A stretch of DNA of 64,000 nt from Bryobacterales bacterium (GCA_003164035.1 PLRS01000014.1:56582-120581), one strand, 5' to 3'; positions 16,695 through 26,900 are shown, numbered from the stretch's first letter. Made by a program: numbers and translations. The notes: a model not told the origin generated them from the sequence alone.

Positions 16695-18346
16695 ATCCTT
16701 ATCTCGATCTGCCGTCTCCGGCGCAGCCGGAAGCCGGCCAACTGGCGAGCGTTTACGGGTTGCAGAACCACGGGCTGACGAACCTGCACCGCGTCTACTG
16801 GAACCTGCCGACGGCGTCGCTGTACGAAGAGGTGGTGTTCCGCGGCGAAGCGCGCGTCTCCCACCTGGGGCCGGTGGTGGTGACCACGGGCAAGCACACC
16901 GCGCGGGCGGCGGCCGATAAGTTCATCGTCCGCGAGCATTCCACCGAGAACCGCATCTGGTGGGGGGAATACAACCGTCCGTTCAGCGCGGAAAAATTCA
17001 GCGGGTTGCTTACCCGCATCCAGGGTTTCCTGCAGGGCCGCGACGTGTTCGTGCAGGATTGCTACGCGGGCGCCGACCCGCGCTACCGCATGCCGATCCG
17101 CATCGTCACCGAGAAGGCGTGGCACAGCCTGTTCGCGCGCAATATGTTCATGAAGATCCGCCGCAGCGAAGAGCTGAAGCACCACGTGCCGGAGTTCACG
17201 GTGATCGCGGTGCCGTCTTTTCAGGCTTCGCCGATCATGGACGGCACCCGCACCGAGACGTTTATCATCATCCATTTCGCCCAGCGGCTGGCCATTATCG
17301 GCGGCTCAGAGTACGGCGGCGAGATCAAGAAGACGGTGTTCACGGTACTGAATTTCCTGCTGCCGCTCGAGGGCGTGCTGCCCATGCATTGCTCGGCGAA
17401 CGTGGGGCCGGATGGCGATGCGGCGCTGTTTTTCGGGCTCTCGGGCACCGGCAAGACCACCCTTTCGGCGGACCCCTCGCGGCAACTGGTGGGCGACGAC
17501 GAACACGGCTGGAGCGAGGACGGCGTATTCAATTTCGAAGACGGCTGCTACGCCAAGGTGATCCGGCTGTCGCCGGAGGCGGAGCCGCAGATCCACGCCT
17601 GCACGCGGCGTTTCGGGACGATCCTGGAGAACGTGGTGCTGGATCCGCTCTCGCGGCGCCTGGATCTCAACGACGATGCCCTGACGGAGAACACCCGCGG
17701 GGCGTACCCCCTGGATTACATCGAGAATTATCTGCCGCCCAAAATGGCGGGGCATCCGCGCAACGTGGTGTTCCTGACGTGCGATGCCAGCGGGGTGATG
17801 CCGCCCATCGCGCGCCTTTCGCCGGAGCAGGCGATTTACCATTTCATTTCGGGGTACACCAGCAAAATCGCGGGCACCGAAATCGGGCTGGGCGCGGAGC
17901 CGGAGATCACCTTCAGCACCTGCTTCGGCGGCCCGTTCATGGTGCACCATCCCTATCGATACGCGGAAATGCTGAAATCCCGGCTGCTGCGGCACGGTTC
18001 CACCTGCTGGCTGGTGAACACGGGCTGGACGGGCGGGCCGTTCGGAGTGGGCAAGCGGATCAGCATCCGCTACACCCGCGCGCTGTTGAACGCGGCCCTG
18101 GCGGGAAGGTTGAACGGCGTCGAATTTCGCCAGGACCCGGTGTTCCGCTTCGAGGTGCCGGTGGAATGCGCGGACGTGCCAGCCCAGATTCTGGACCCGG
18201 CGGCGGCGTGGCCCAGCCGCGAGGCCTACGCGCGCAAATACGCCACCCTGGCCGCGCGCTTCGTGCAGAACTTCAAACTCTTCGGCGAGGAGTGCCCCGA
18301 GGAAGTGCGGGAGGGCGGGCCGAAGGTTGCCATCGCCGAGGGGTGA
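16691..18346 (+). CDS. pckA: Phosphoenolpyruvate carboxykinase (ATP)
   Basis: A 551-residue cytoplasmic enzyme that converts oxaloacetate and ATP to PEP, ADP and CO2. The kinase-1a P-loop GLSGTGKTT spans 249-257, followed by the metal-binding LVGDDEHGWSEDGVFNFEDG segment. The RMPIRIVTEKAWHSLFARNMF region and the C-terminal TGWTGGPFGVGKRISIRYTR are typical of the ATP-dependent type. Length is near the family norm of about 530-550. It starts within the aminotransferase stop codon (ATGA). The pair suggests feeding of aspartate-derived carbon into gluconeogenesis. It converges on mnmE, with a repeat and hairpin between them. Confidence 0.95.
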   Translation: MNPYLDLPSPAQPEAGQLASVYGLQNHGLTNLHRVYWNLPTASLYEEVVFRGEARVSHLGPVVVTTGKHTARAAADKFIVREHSTENRIWWGEYNRPFSAEKFSGLLTRIQGFLQGRDVFVQDCYAGADPRYRMPIRIVTEKAWHSLFARNMFMKIRRSEELKHHVPEFTVIAVPSFQASPIMDGTRTETFIIIHFAQRLAIIGGSEYGGEIKKTVFTVLNFLLPLEGVLPMHCSANVGPDGDAALFFGLSGTGKTTLSADPSRQLVGDDEHGWSEDGVFNFEDGCYAKVIRLSPEAEPQIHACTRRFGTILENVVLDPLSRRLDLNDDALTENTRGAYPLDYIENYLPPKMAGHPRNVVFLTCDASGVMPPIARLSPEQAIYHFISGYTSKIAGTEIGLGAEPEITFSTCFGGPFMVHHPYRYAEMLKSRLLRHGSTCWLVNTGWTGGPFGVGKRISIRYTRALLNAALAGRLNGVEFRQDPVFRFEVPVECADVPAQILDPAAAWPSREAYARKYATLAARFVQNFKLFGEECPEEVREGGPKVAIAEG

Positions 18347-18427
18347 GGCTCGGCCGGCCGGGTACCGAATGCTGGAGTAAGAGCCGCGACCAGAGGCGCG
18401 GGCCGTTCCCGTTGCACCGCAGCCTAT

Positions 18428-18456
18428 GCGAGAAAGCACCGGGATGAGTCCTGGCG
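18428..18456 (+). repeat. Family E repeat (partial)
   Basis: GCGAGAAAGCACCGGGATGAGTCCTGGCGC matches the copy at 15280 with few changes. It lies between the convergent pckA and mnmE genes. Confidence 0.65.
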
Positions 18457-18459
18457 CCC

Positions 18460-18479
18460 GACCGGCCAGGGGGCCGGTC
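18460..18479. terminator. Possible bidirectional terminator hairpin
   Basis: GACCGGCC (18460-18467) and GGCCGGTC (18472-18479) form a perfect 8-base stem with a 4-base loop between two convergent genes. No U-tract follows, so it may only block RNA decay. Confidence 0.35.
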
Positions 18480-18493
18480 CCACAGCGGCTGCC

Positions 18494-19840
18494 CTACTTC
18501 CCGATACAGAACGTGGAAAAGATGCGATTCAGAATATCGTCGGCGGTGGTGGCGCCGGTGATGGCGTCGATCGGGTGCAGGGCGGCGTAGAGTTCGACGA
18601 GCACCATTTCATGCGGAATCCGAGCTTCGACCGCGCATTGCGCTGTCGCCAGGTGAATGCCGGACTCCAGCAGCAGGCGCTCGTGGCGCAGGCTGGTGAT
18701 GAAGCCGGTCTGGTTTTCCATCGCGCCGGCTGGCAGCACGGCATCGAGAATGGCTTGGCGGAGTTGCTCGATGCCTTCGCCGGTGAGGGCGGAAACGGCA
18801 ATGGCATCTTCGATATCCACTCGTCCCAGATCGCATTTATTGCCGGCCACGAGCGTGCGCCCCCCGTCCCGCGCGCGGCGGACAATCTCGCGGTCTTCTT
18901 GATCGAGCGGGCGCGAGACATCCACCACCACCAGGGCCAGATCGGCATCGGCCAGGGCTTCGAAGCTGCGCTCGATACCAAGAGATTCGACGGTTTCCTT
19001 CGATTCCCGAATCCCCGCCGTATCTACCAGTTTCACCGGGAATCCGCCAATCGAAGCGGTTTCGGAAATGGCGTCCCGAGTGGTTCCGGGAATGTCGGTG
19101 ACGATGGCGCGATCCTGTTCCAGCAGGCGGTTGAACAGGCTGCTCTTGCCGACGTTGGGCCGGCCGACGATGGCGAGAGTCAGCCCCGAGCGCACCAGGC
19201 CGCCGTAGGCGAAACTCGCCACCAGCTTGACCACGCCCGTCTGAATCGGCTCCAGGCGCGCGAGGATCTGGTCCGCCGAGGCCACGCTGACGTCGTCCTC
19301 GGCGAAATCGATGCCGGCCTCGAGCAAGGCAATCAGTTCCAGCAGCTTTTCTTTCACCGGTGCCAGACGCCGCGATACGGAGCCGGCGGCCTGCTCGGCC
19401 GCCACGCGAGCCTGATAAAGTGTAGTCGCTTCGATCAGGTCGCGGACGGCCTCAGCCTGGGGCAAATCGATGCGGCCGTTGAGGAAGGCGCGCAAGGTGA
19501 ACTCGCCGGGTTCGGCCAGCCGCGCGCCGGCCTCTAGCGCTCGCGCCACGGCATGCCGCAAAACGACCGGCGCGCCGTGGCAGGAGATTTCCACCACGTC
19601 TTCGGCGGTATAGGAGCGCGGCGCTTCGAAGTATGTCGCCACCACCTGGTCCACCGCGTGGCCGGAGCCGTCCGGCAACTCCGCCATGCGCGCGCGCCAG
19701 GATCGCCAGGAGCCGGCGGTGGGGAACCGCAGCACGGCTTCGGCGATGCGGCGCGCCTCGCGGCCGGAGAGGCGCACAACGCCCAGCCCGCCCGGCCCCG
19801 GCGGAGTGGAAATGGCGACGATGGTATCGTGGGTGGACAC
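18494..19840 (-). CDS. mnmE: tRNA uridine-5-carboxymethylaminomethyl modification GTPase MnmE
   Basis: A 448-residue GTPase that acts with MnmG on the wobble uridine of tRNAs. GTG 19840 is preferred because AGGTG lies 6 bases upstream and the protein then begins with the usual [14 protein letters not shown]; an upstream GTG at 19849 lacks a ribosome site. Features are the N-terminal folate-binding domain, G1 GRPNVGKS (226-233), a G3 DTAG motif, G4 NKCD, and the canonical C-terminal CIGK with the functional Cys. It ends the rpmH-rnpA-yidD-yidC-jag block. The partner gene mnmG, often next, is not present. A long inverted repeat separates it from jag. Confidence 0.95.
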   Translation of the reverse strand: MSTHDTIVAISTPPGPGGLGVVRLSGREARRIAEAVLRFPTAGSWRSWRARMAELPDGSGHAVDQVVATYFEAPRSYTAEDVVEISCHGAPVVLRHAVARALEAGARLAEPGEFTLRAFLNGRIDLPQAEAVRDLIEATTLYQARVAAEQAAGSVSRRLAPVKEKLLELIALLEAGIDFAEDDVSVASADQILARLEPIQTGVVKLVASFAYGGLVRSGLTLAIVGRPNVGKSSLFNRLLEQDRAIVTDIPGTTRDAISETASIGGFPVKLVDTAGIRESKETVESLGIERSFEALADADLALVVVDVSRPLDQEDREIVRRARDGGRTLVAGNKCDLGRVDIEDAIAVSALTGEGIEQLRQAILDAVLPAGAMENQTGFITSLRHERLLLESGIHLATAQCAVEARIPHEMVLVELYAALHPIDAITGATTADDILNRIFSTFCIGK

Positions 19841-19855
19841 TTGTCTCACCTAATT

Positions 19856-20030
19856 GTGGCGCGCGCACTCTTGCGTGCCGCGTCGAGACTCGTCTCGACG
19901 CCGACGCTCGACCGGGCCACGTCCGGTGAATTGAAGACGAGGCGGTTTTGCCAAAAGAGGTTGAGCCATTCCAACAAGAGCGGGCGTCGAGATGAGTCTC
20001 GACGCGGCACGCACGAGTGCGTGCGCCACG
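19856..20030. repeat. Family B inverted pair between jag and mnmE
   Basis: The left arm 19856-19902 (GTGGCGCGCGCACT... to TCTCGACGC) and right arm 19984-20030 (GCGTCGAGATGAGTCTCGACGC... to GTGCGCCAC) are reverse complements with a few mismatches, separated by about 80 bases. It fills nearly the whole gap between the jag stop (20034) and the mnmE start, inside a conserved operon. Confidence 0.85.
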
Positions 20031-20033
20031 TTT

Positions 20034-20675
20034 CTACCGCCGGGGACCCCGCCTGGGTGGGCCGGAATCGCGGCGGCGCCCTTCGCCATGCGCGCCGCGG
20101 GGGCGGGTATCGCGGCCATGGCGGCCGTCTCCGCCGCGCGGTACGAAAGCGGTGGGTGGCGGCTCCGGCAGGCTGGCCATGCCGGCGGGGTACACCACCA
20201 CCTGGCGGGACGGGCCGGAGCCCTGGCTTTCGCTGCGAATTGTGGTATCGTTGCGCAACGCCAGGTGGATCACGCGCCGCTCGCGGCTGTTCATGGGATT
20301 AAAGCGAAATGGCGTGCCGGTGCGCTTCACCTTTTCGGCCGCCGCCGTGGCGCTTAGCCGCAACTCCTCAATGCGCAGCAGGCGATAGTCGTTGGCGTCG
20401 AACGATAGCCGCGAATGGTCTTCCGACGGCATGCGCAGCATTTCCATGGTGACGTGTTCCAGGGCCAGCAGCAGCTCGGCGCGATTGGCCAGCAGGGCAT
20501 CCACGTCGGCGCCGGTGAACTTCACCAGCACGTCGGGCGTTTCCACGTCGTCCTCGCCGGGCCGCGCGTCCGCGATCGAGAATTCGAGATCGAACCCGCC
20601 GCCTGCAAACACCGTTCGCAAGAACTCTTCGATGCGTGGGGCTATGGAGGACGCGGTATACTTTCTCTCTGTCAC
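20034..20675 (-). CDS. jag: Jag/KhpB-like RNA-binding protein (KH and R3H domains)
   Basis: A 213-residue protein directly after yidC, as in most bacteria. Residues about 8-90 resemble the Jag KH domain (VDALLANRAELLLALEHVTM), and 100-165 the R3H domain, with the Arg-x3-His signature in SRERRVIHLAL. The usual N-terminal Jag_N domain is absent. Instead a C-terminal tail of about 35 residues is very rich in Arg and Gly (GGDGRHGRDTRPRG), likely disordered and RNA-binding. In other bacteria KhpB binds many RNAs and influences cell-wall synthesis. Only 3 bases separate it from yidC. Confidence 0.85.
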   Translation of the reverse strand: MTERKYTASSIAPRIEEFLRTVFAGGGFDLEFSIADARPGEDDVETPDVLVKFTGADVDALLANRAELLLALEHVTMEMLRMPSEDHSRLSFDANDYRLLRIEELRLSATAAAEKVKRTGTPFRFNPMNSRERRVIHLALRNDTTIRSESQGSGPSRQVVVYPAGMASLPEPPPTAFVPRGGDGRHGRDTRPRGAHGEGRRRDSGPPRRGPRR

Positions 20676-20678
20676 TGG

Positions 20679-22436
20679 CTATTTCCTGCCGTTCTTTTTC
20701 TTGGGAGGCTCAACGCTGCGAGCCGCTTCCAGGGCGGCTTCGGTGTGGTTGAAGAACCATTGCTGGCCCATATTCACGAGATTGCTGGTCAAGTAGTATA
20801 GCACCAGGCCGCTCGGCAGATTATAGAACATGGCGCCGAAAATCAGCGGCATCATCATCATCATGTTCTTCTGATTGGGATCGACGTTCGCCTGCGGGGT
20901 CATCTTCTGCATCCAGAACTGGCTGGCGATCATGATGATGGGCAGGAACTTGATGGCCAGGTGTTCGGGCTGGGAGAGATCCGTCACCCACAGCCAGGTG
21001 GCGCCGCGCATTTCCACCGAAACCGAAAAGACCTTATAGAAAGCGATGAAGAACGGAATCTGGATCAGCATCGGGAAACAGCCGCCCATGGGATTCACGC
21101 CATACTTTTTATACAGGCCCATCACCTCCTGGTTCTGATCGGCCTTTTTCGGATCGCGCATGCCCACGTTCTTGTACTTGGCGTTGATGGCGTCGATCTG
21201 CGGTTTGAGCGCCTGCATTTTCCGCATGGACTTCATATTGGAAAGCCGCAGCGGGAACAGGATGGAATTCAGGACGACGGTGACCACCACGATCGACCAT
21301 CCGAAATTATGAAGGAAGGCGTGGTTCGCCCAGTTCACCACCAGGAATAGCGGCTTGGCCACCACCCCCAGCCAGCCGAAATCCACCACCTGCTCGAGTT
21401 TGGGATCGATACCCTTGAGCAGGTCGTAGTCTTTGGGACCGACGAACACGCGAAAACGATTCGTCTCTCCGTCGCCCACCGCCGCGCCGGCGAACGGAAC
21501 TTTCTTGGCCTCGAACGGCGTCGCCACGACATCGGATAACGTGACCGCCTCGACGCTGGAAGTCTGTTCGGGCAGGACCACTATGGCGAAGTACTTGTCG
21601 CTTAGACTGAGAAAGGAAAAATCCCCGTGCGCGACGATGGGGCCGTTCTTCGCGCTGCCCGGAGTCACCAGCTTCTGCTGCGCCAGATCGTAATACGCGG
21701 TCGACTCGGTGACGGCGGGGGCGCCCAGGGTCAGATCGCCGAATCCGCCGCGCCAGTCGATCAGGTGCGGGAGCGGCTGTCCATCGACGGAAACTTCGGT
21801 GGCAACCTCCAGCAGGTAGCTGTTCTTGCGAAAGTGGAATACCTTGCGGACGCTGGTGTGGCCATCGGAGAAGGCGTAGGTCACACCCAGCCCGTCGGCG
21901 TCCGGCGTTTGCGTGTAGTACGCCCAATTGACCTTGGCCGAGGGCTGCTGGCTGGTGAAGTAGAGCGAGAAGGGATATTCCAGGCCGGCGGCGGTGTTGA
22001 CCAGGTCGAGCGGCTTGTCGTCGTTCCCCTTATATCTCTTGAGCACCCAGTCGTGCACGGTGGCGCCCTGGTTGCTGAATACGACGTGGAACAGGTTGGT
22101 ATCCACCACGAACGGAGGCGCCGGTTGCTGCGGCGTGGCGCCCGGCGCCGGAACGGAAGCTGCTCGGGGCGCTGCCATGGCCGGCTTCTCCGCCGCGGGT
22201 ACCACCGGTTGAGCCGGCGCGGACGCAGCCGGTGCGGATGCCGCCGGCAGTGGCGCGGGCGCGGAGACCGCCGGGGCGGCGGGCGGCGGCCCAAACATTT
22301 TGAGGAAATACGGCGTGACCAGCATCACCACGCCCATCAGGATGAACGCCAGGAGAAGCCGAAGTTCCATCGACATCTCTTTCGGCGGCGTCTGGTCCGA
22401 TTCTCTCGCCGGCGGGCTCTTTTCCAAATCTGCCAT
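20679..22436 (-). CDS. yidC: Membrane protein insertase YidC
   Basis: A 585-residue insertase of the Gram-negative type. The first helix is at about 23-43, followed by a Pro/Ala-rich linker (about 48-112) and the large periplasmic P1 domain to about 350. The C-terminal 60KD_IMP domain has five helices with the hydrophilic-groove Arg in LFPLRLSNMKSM, the cytoplasmic helical hairpin MRDPKKADQNQEVMGLYKKYGVNPMGGCFPML, and QWFFNHTEAALEA near the end. The C-terminus is basic (PPKKKNGRK). It inserts inner-membrane proteins alone or with SecYEG. Confidence 0.97.
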   Translation of the reverse strand: MADLEKSPPARESDQTPPKEMSMELRLLLAFILMGVVMLVTPYFLKMFGPPPAAPAVSAPAPLPAASAPAASAPAQPVVPAAEKPAMAAPRAASVPAPGATPQQPAPPFVVDTNLFHVVFSNQGATVHDWVLKRYKGNDDKPLDLVNTAAGLEYPFSLYFTSQQPSAKVNWAYYTQTPDADGLGVTYAFSDGHTSVRKVFHFRKNSYLLEVATEVSVDGQPLPHLIDWRGGFGDLTLGAPAVTESTAYYDLAQQKLVTPGSAKNGPIVAHGDFSFLSLSDKYFAIVVLPEQTSSVEAVTLSDVVATPFEAKKVPFAGAAVGDGETNRFRVFVGPKDYDLLKGIDPKLEQVVDFGWLGVVAKPLFLVVNWANHAFLHNFGWSIVVVTVVLNSILFPLRLSNMKSMRKMQALKPQIDAINAKYKNVGMRDPKKADQNQEVMGLYKKYGVNPMGGCFPMLIQIPFFIAFYKVFSVSVEMRGATWLWVTDLSQPEHLAIKFLPIIMIASQFWMQKMTPQANVDPNQKNMMMMMPLIFGAMFYNLPSGLVLYYLTSNLVNMGQQWFFNHTEAALEAARSVEPPKKKNGRK

Positions 22437-22474
22437 GCTTAGTATTCGTTTCTCGCAATCATGTTTGCACCTTC

Positions 22475-22503
22475 GGCAACCGCTCCCTTACGGCCGCGGC
22501 TGG
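22475..22503 (+). repeat. Family A repeat inside the yidD-yidC gap
   Basis: GGCAACCGCTCCCTTACGG continues into CCGCGGC, a single unpaired arm of the family A hairpin. It lies between the yidD stop (22510) and yidC start (22436), so it is transcribed within the operon. Confidence 0.75.
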
Positions 22504-22509
22504 GAGTTG

Positions 22510-22749
22510 TCATCGCACCGGGTCGTACCCACCCTGGTGAAAGGGATGGCACCGGACCAGCCGGCACACCCCCATCCACGCGCCTTTCGCAACGCCATAA
22601 CGCACCACCGCCTCGCGCATATAAACCGAACAGGTCGGATAAAACCGGCAAGCCGAAGGGAGGAGCGGGGAAATCCAGTACTTATACGTATCGAGCAGCC
22701 AGGCTACGCCCCGCCGCAGCGGCGGAAGAGCCGCTCCACTTCCGCGCAA
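22510..22749 (-). CDS. yidD: Membrane protein insertion efficiency factor YidD
   Basis: A small protein of 79 residues when started at TTG 22749. The family core is clear: [20 protein letters not shown], then [16 protein letters not shown], then [15 protein letters not shown]. Three conserved Cys residues are present (SACRF, PTCSVY, VRCHPF). YidD assists YidC-mediated insertion at the inner membrane. No ATG or GTG lies close upstream of the core; TTG 22749 overlaps the rnpA 3' end by 46 bases, while ATG 22806 would overlap by 103 bases, so the start is uncertain. Confidence 0.85.
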   Translation of the reverse strand: MRGSGAALPPLRRGVAWLLDTYKYWISPLLPSACRFYPTCSVYMREAVVRYGVAKGAWMGVCRLVRCHPFHQGGYDPVR

Positions 22750-23057
22750 ATCTCCACAAACGGAGCCTGAAACGCTTTGCGCCGGGGGTTGATGACGATG
22801 GACCACTGTGGATTCAACCGTTCCAGGTGGAGGCGCACAGCTTCGCGGACGCGCCGGCGAATGCGGTTGCGGACCACAGCCTTGGCAACCTTGCGGGGCA
22901 CGGTGAAGCCCACGCGAGGACCGTCCGCCGCCTCGCCGCGCAGGCAGAAAGCCGCGAAAAGCGAATTCGAGTGGCGAATTCCCTGGTCGTAGATCCTCCG
23001 GAAATCTTGCGATCGCAACAGGCGGACACGTTTCGGAAATGCGTTCGGGCCGGGCAC
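22704..23057 (-). CDS. rnpA: Ribonuclease P protein component
   Basis: A 117-residue basic protein that binds RNase P RNA for tRNA 5' maturation. Family marks are [20 protein letters not shown] at the start, [28 protein letters not shown] (the RNR signature, about residues 48-75) and [12 protein letters not shown] later. It starts 9 bases after rpmH and overlaps yidD at its end, the usual arrangement. Confidence 0.96.
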   Translation of the reverse strand: MPGPNAFPKRVRLLRSQDFRRIYDQGIRHSNSLFAAFCLRGEAADGPRVGFTVPRKVAKAVVRNRIRRRVREAVRLHLERLNPQWSIVINPRRKAFQAPFVEICAEVERLFRRCGGA

Positions 23058-23066
23058 GGCCCTTGG

Positions 23067-23216
23067 CTACCTCTCGGAACTGACGGTGAGTTTCTTCCGC
23101 CCGCGGGCGCGGCGGCGGGCAAGCACTGCGCGGCCATTCTTGGTTTCCATCCGGCTCAGAAACCCGTGCGTCTTCGCGCGGTGCCGGTTATTCGGTTGAA
23201 AGGTACGTTTCGGCAT
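23067..23216 (-). CDS. rpmH: Large ribosomal subunit protein bL34
   Basis: A 49-residue ribosomal protein starting at ATG 23216 and ending at TAG 23067. The product begins [20 protein letters not shown] and continues [23 protein letters not shown], an almost canonical bL34 with the conserved KRTFQP and HGF segments. It is the first gene of the rnpA-yidD-yidC-jag-mnmE block, and a good promoter lies just upstream. Confidence 0.97.
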   Translation of the reverse strand: MPKRTFQPNNRHRAKTHGFLSRMETKNGRAVLARRRARGRKKLTVSSER

Positions 23217-23983
23217 TTTAACTCAAGCTCTCATTATAAGGGAAGCGGCGGATGTCGGCAAACCGGGCTCGGAGTCCGAACAGTCGGCTTGCGGAAGGAG
23301 TTGGCTCCTCTATGACTATATCATATTCTATATCAGTGGTTTGTAGGCATGGATGGGTTCGTTTGGGCACGGCGATTTGGGGCAGGATTTGTGCATTATT
23401 GTGCATCTTCGGGCGAAACCCTGGTCGTGGAACACGCCGAGAGAACGCCGGTGGAGAATCGACGGGAGCATTTCAGCGATCGGCGGGAGCGGGAACAAGT
23501 TCGCTGAATATTGCGTCATATCCCAAGTCGGGGCCGGAGAATGGAGTCGCGGTTCCACGATCTACCCTTTGGTTGCGTCTTCCCGTGTAGTTAGCGCCGA
23601 CAGTGAAAGGAATGAACGGTCGTCCGATAATTCCACAGCCGCTTTCTCGTCTTATCCCTATACGCGATTTCATGCATAAAAGGGTAAAGGCATTGTGCTT
23701 CGGGGCCGATATCTTGCCCAAGGGCAGAGCGATTGTGACAAAGAGCATTCCGATCTTGATTCTCGGCAGCCTGGCGGGCGCAATTAGACGGATCGGATTT
23801 GCTGCCATTTTTGTGGTTCCGGCGTCGTCATATCAAAAGTCATGAAGCGGCTCAATCGTTGCCCCTTACGTTCGTTACACACATTTTGCGTAGAGAACAT
23901 GCGGGGCGGGGCATACTTGGGGTCGGCGGGCGAAGACCGAAAAAAAGACAGGCCGGGAGGCCTGTCCCTGTCCCACTACGATC
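23217..23983. other. 767-base low-GC intergenic region
   Basis: Between the divergent rpmH and receptor genes. Base composition is visibly more AT-rich than the rest of the window (for example ACTATATCATATTCTATATC near 23304). No dnaA, no TTATNCACA-type DnaA boxes and no convincing gene were seen; the open frames here lack family features and ribosome sites. It may be decayed or foreign DNA. Confidence 0.5.
23233..23261 (-). promoter_or_regulatory. Predicted promoter of the rpmH operon
   Basis: On the minus strand a perfect TATAAT (23233-23238) lies 17 bases downstream of TTGCCG (23256-23261, four of six consensus bases). It would start transcription about 10 bases before the rpmH ATG at 23216, giving a very short leader. 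Confidence 0.65.
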
Positions 23984-26900
23984 ATGCGGATAAAGTCACT
24001 ACCGGTCATTGATCTCCGGAGGGCCTGGCGCGGGCTGCTTCTGGCTTGCCTTTTGGCGGCTTCGGCCTTGGCCACCGAGCACCACGGCGCTGTGCTGTTC
24101 GGCGGCATGCCAGTGCCCGGCGCCATGGTGACGGCCACCAAAGACGACAAGCGGCTGGTTGCGATTACCGACGACCGGGGCGCGTATTCGTTTCCCGACC
24201 TGGCCGACGGCGTCTGGACCATACGCGTGGAGATGCTCTGTTTCGAAACGATCGCCCGCGAAGTCGCCATCGAGGCGGGTGCGCCGCCGCCGACGTGGGA
24301 ATTGAAGTTATTGCCTCCCGGCCAGCTCCATGCGCTGGAACAGCAGGCCGCGGCGCCCCAGACGGCGACGCCGGCCACACCGGCCGGGCCAGTCGCCGCT
24401 GCCGCCGACGGCGCCAAGTCCGCCAAAGGGAACGGCAAGAACGCCCAGCCCGCGGCGCCGGCGCAGAACGGTTTTCAGCGCACCGACCTGAAGGCTTCCG
24501 CCGATGCCGGTTCGATTGCGGCCGAGGCGCCGACTTCGGGTGAAGCGCAGAGCTCGGGCGACGCCTTTACGGTCAACGGCAGCATGAATAACGGCGCCGC
24601 GTCTCCATATGCCCAATCGGCGGCATTCGGTAACGGCCGCAAGGGGCCGCGATCCATGTACCAGGCGCAACTCAGCGTGACGGCGGATAATTCCGCGCTC
24701 GACGCCCGGACTTTTTCGGTCAATGGGCAGGCCACGCCCAAGACCGCCTACAACCAGCTCAGCGGCGCAGCTTCGGTTTCGGGTCCGCTGCTGATTCCGC
24801 ACGTGATTCCGCCCAGCCGCCAGCCGGCATTTTTCTTCCTGAGCTATCAGTGGATTCGCCAGCGCAATTCCACCATCTCGCCCAACCTGGTGCCCACCGA
24901 AAGCGAGCGCGGCGGAGATTTTTCGCAGGCGGCGAGCGCGCTGGGCGTGCCGCTCACCATTTACGATCCCAAAACCGGGGCGCCGTTTCCCGGCAATGTC
25001 ATTCCCCAGACCCGCATCAGCCCGCAGGCGCAAGCTCTGCTGGCCTATTACCCGTTGCCCAATTTCGCGTCCAGCACTTACAACTATCAGGTGCCGACTC
25101 CCAGCACCACCAGCCAGGACGGAGTGCAAGCGCGCCTGGGTAAGGCGCTGAGCATGAAAAACCAGTTCAACGGCAATTTCGCCTGGCAGCATACCAATTC
25201 CGGTTCCACCAACGCTTTCGAGTTTCTCGATAACACCCATCAGAGCAGCCTGGATGTCTCGCCCAACTGGAACCACCGTTTCAGCAACCGTGTTTTCGCG
25301 ACCCTGAAGTTCGATTTCAGCCGCCAGACTACGCTTCTGACTCCCTACTTCGCCAACCGGGAAAACGTCTCCGGCAACGCCGGCATTACCGGCAACGATC
25401 AGGATGCCCTTTACTGGGGCCCTCCCAGCCTTTCGTTCAGCAGCAGTGCCATCATGGGCCTGAGCGACGGCAACGCGCAGGACCGACGCAACCAGACCGG
25501 CTGGCTTTCCTTTAATACCTTCTGGAACCATCGCTCGCATAACGTCAACTTCGGCGCCGACTACCGCTGGCAGCTCTACAACTACCTTTCCCAGTCGAAC
25601 CCGCGCGGCAGCTTCGGATTTACCGGCGCGGCCACCGAAGCCGTTTCGGGCGGCCTGCCGGTTGCCAATACCGGCATGGACTTCGCCGACTTTCTGCTGG
25701 GCACTCCCGATACCAGCTCGATCGCTTACGGCAACGCCGACAAGTATTTGCGTTCTTCGTTCGACGACGCCTACATCAACGACGACTGGCGCGTCAAGCC
25801 CGGGCTCAGCATCAACGCCGGCTTGCGCTGGGAGTACAGCGCGCCCATCACCGAACTGCGCGGCCGGCTGGTGAATCTGGACGTTCTGCCCGGGTACGCG
25901 GGCGAAGCTCCGGTGGTGGCCTACGATCCGATCGGCTCCCTCACCGGGCAACACTACCCCGCTTCCCTGATCCGCCCCGACCGTCGCGAATTCCAACCGC
26001 GCGTGGCGATGGCGTGGCATCCCATCGCCGCGTCGCCCCTGACTATCCGCGCGGGTTACGGGCTTTATTACAATACTTCCATCTATCAGACCATCGCCAC
26101 GCAAATGTACCAGCAGGCGCCGCTGTCGAAGAGCCTGAGCGTGGCCAACAGCGCAGCCGATCCGCTCACGCTGGCCAACGGGTTCAACGCCTCACCCAAT
26201 ATCGCCACGGACACTTTCGGCATCGATCCGAACTTCAAGGTGGGTTACGCGCACAACTGGCAACTCTCCGTGCAGCGCGACCTGCCCGGAGGCCTAGTGG
26301 GCGTGGTCACTTATAACGGCATCAAGGGCACGCGCGCGGTCGAACTGTCGCTGCCCAACACCTATCCGGCCGGCGCGGCCGATCCGTGCCCCGCGTGTAC
26401 GGCCGGATACTACTATATGACCTCGAACGGAAACTCGACCCGCGAGGCCCTGATCGCGCAATTGCGCCGGCGCCTGCGCAACGGTTTCACCGCCAGCGTG
26501 CAGTACACTTATTCGAAATCCATCGACGACGCGGCTCTCGGCGGGCGCGGTACGGGCGCGGCATCCACCGGGCAGGCTCAGACCAGCGCGGTGATCGCGC
26601 AGAACTGGCTCGATCTTTCCGCTGAGCGCGGGCCTTCCACTTTCGACCAGCGCAATCTGCTGACCGGGCTGGTGCAATACACTACCGGCATGGGAGTGCG
26701 AGGCGGTGCACTCGCGAACGGGTGGAAGGGCGAGATATGGAAGCACTGGACGGTGTCGTCGCAAGTCAACGCCGGCTCGGGGCTGCCCGAAACGCCGACT
26801 TATTCGCTCACCGACCCGGGCACGGGCGTGACGGGTCCGATTCGTCCCAGCTACACCGGCGAAGGGATTTACAACGCCCCGGCGGGTTACTACCTGAACC

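Noticed and set aside
18460-18479. Rho-independent terminator with full confidence
   Set aside because: A perfect stem is present but no run of T follows on either strand, so it is listed only as possible.
23473-23808. A 111-residue minus-strand open frame in the low-GC spacer
   Set aside because: No ribosome site, no recognisable family, and codon use unlike neighbouring genes.
23217-23983. Chromosomal origin beside rpmH
   Set aside because: No dnaA gene and no TTATNCACA-type boxes were found in the spacer.
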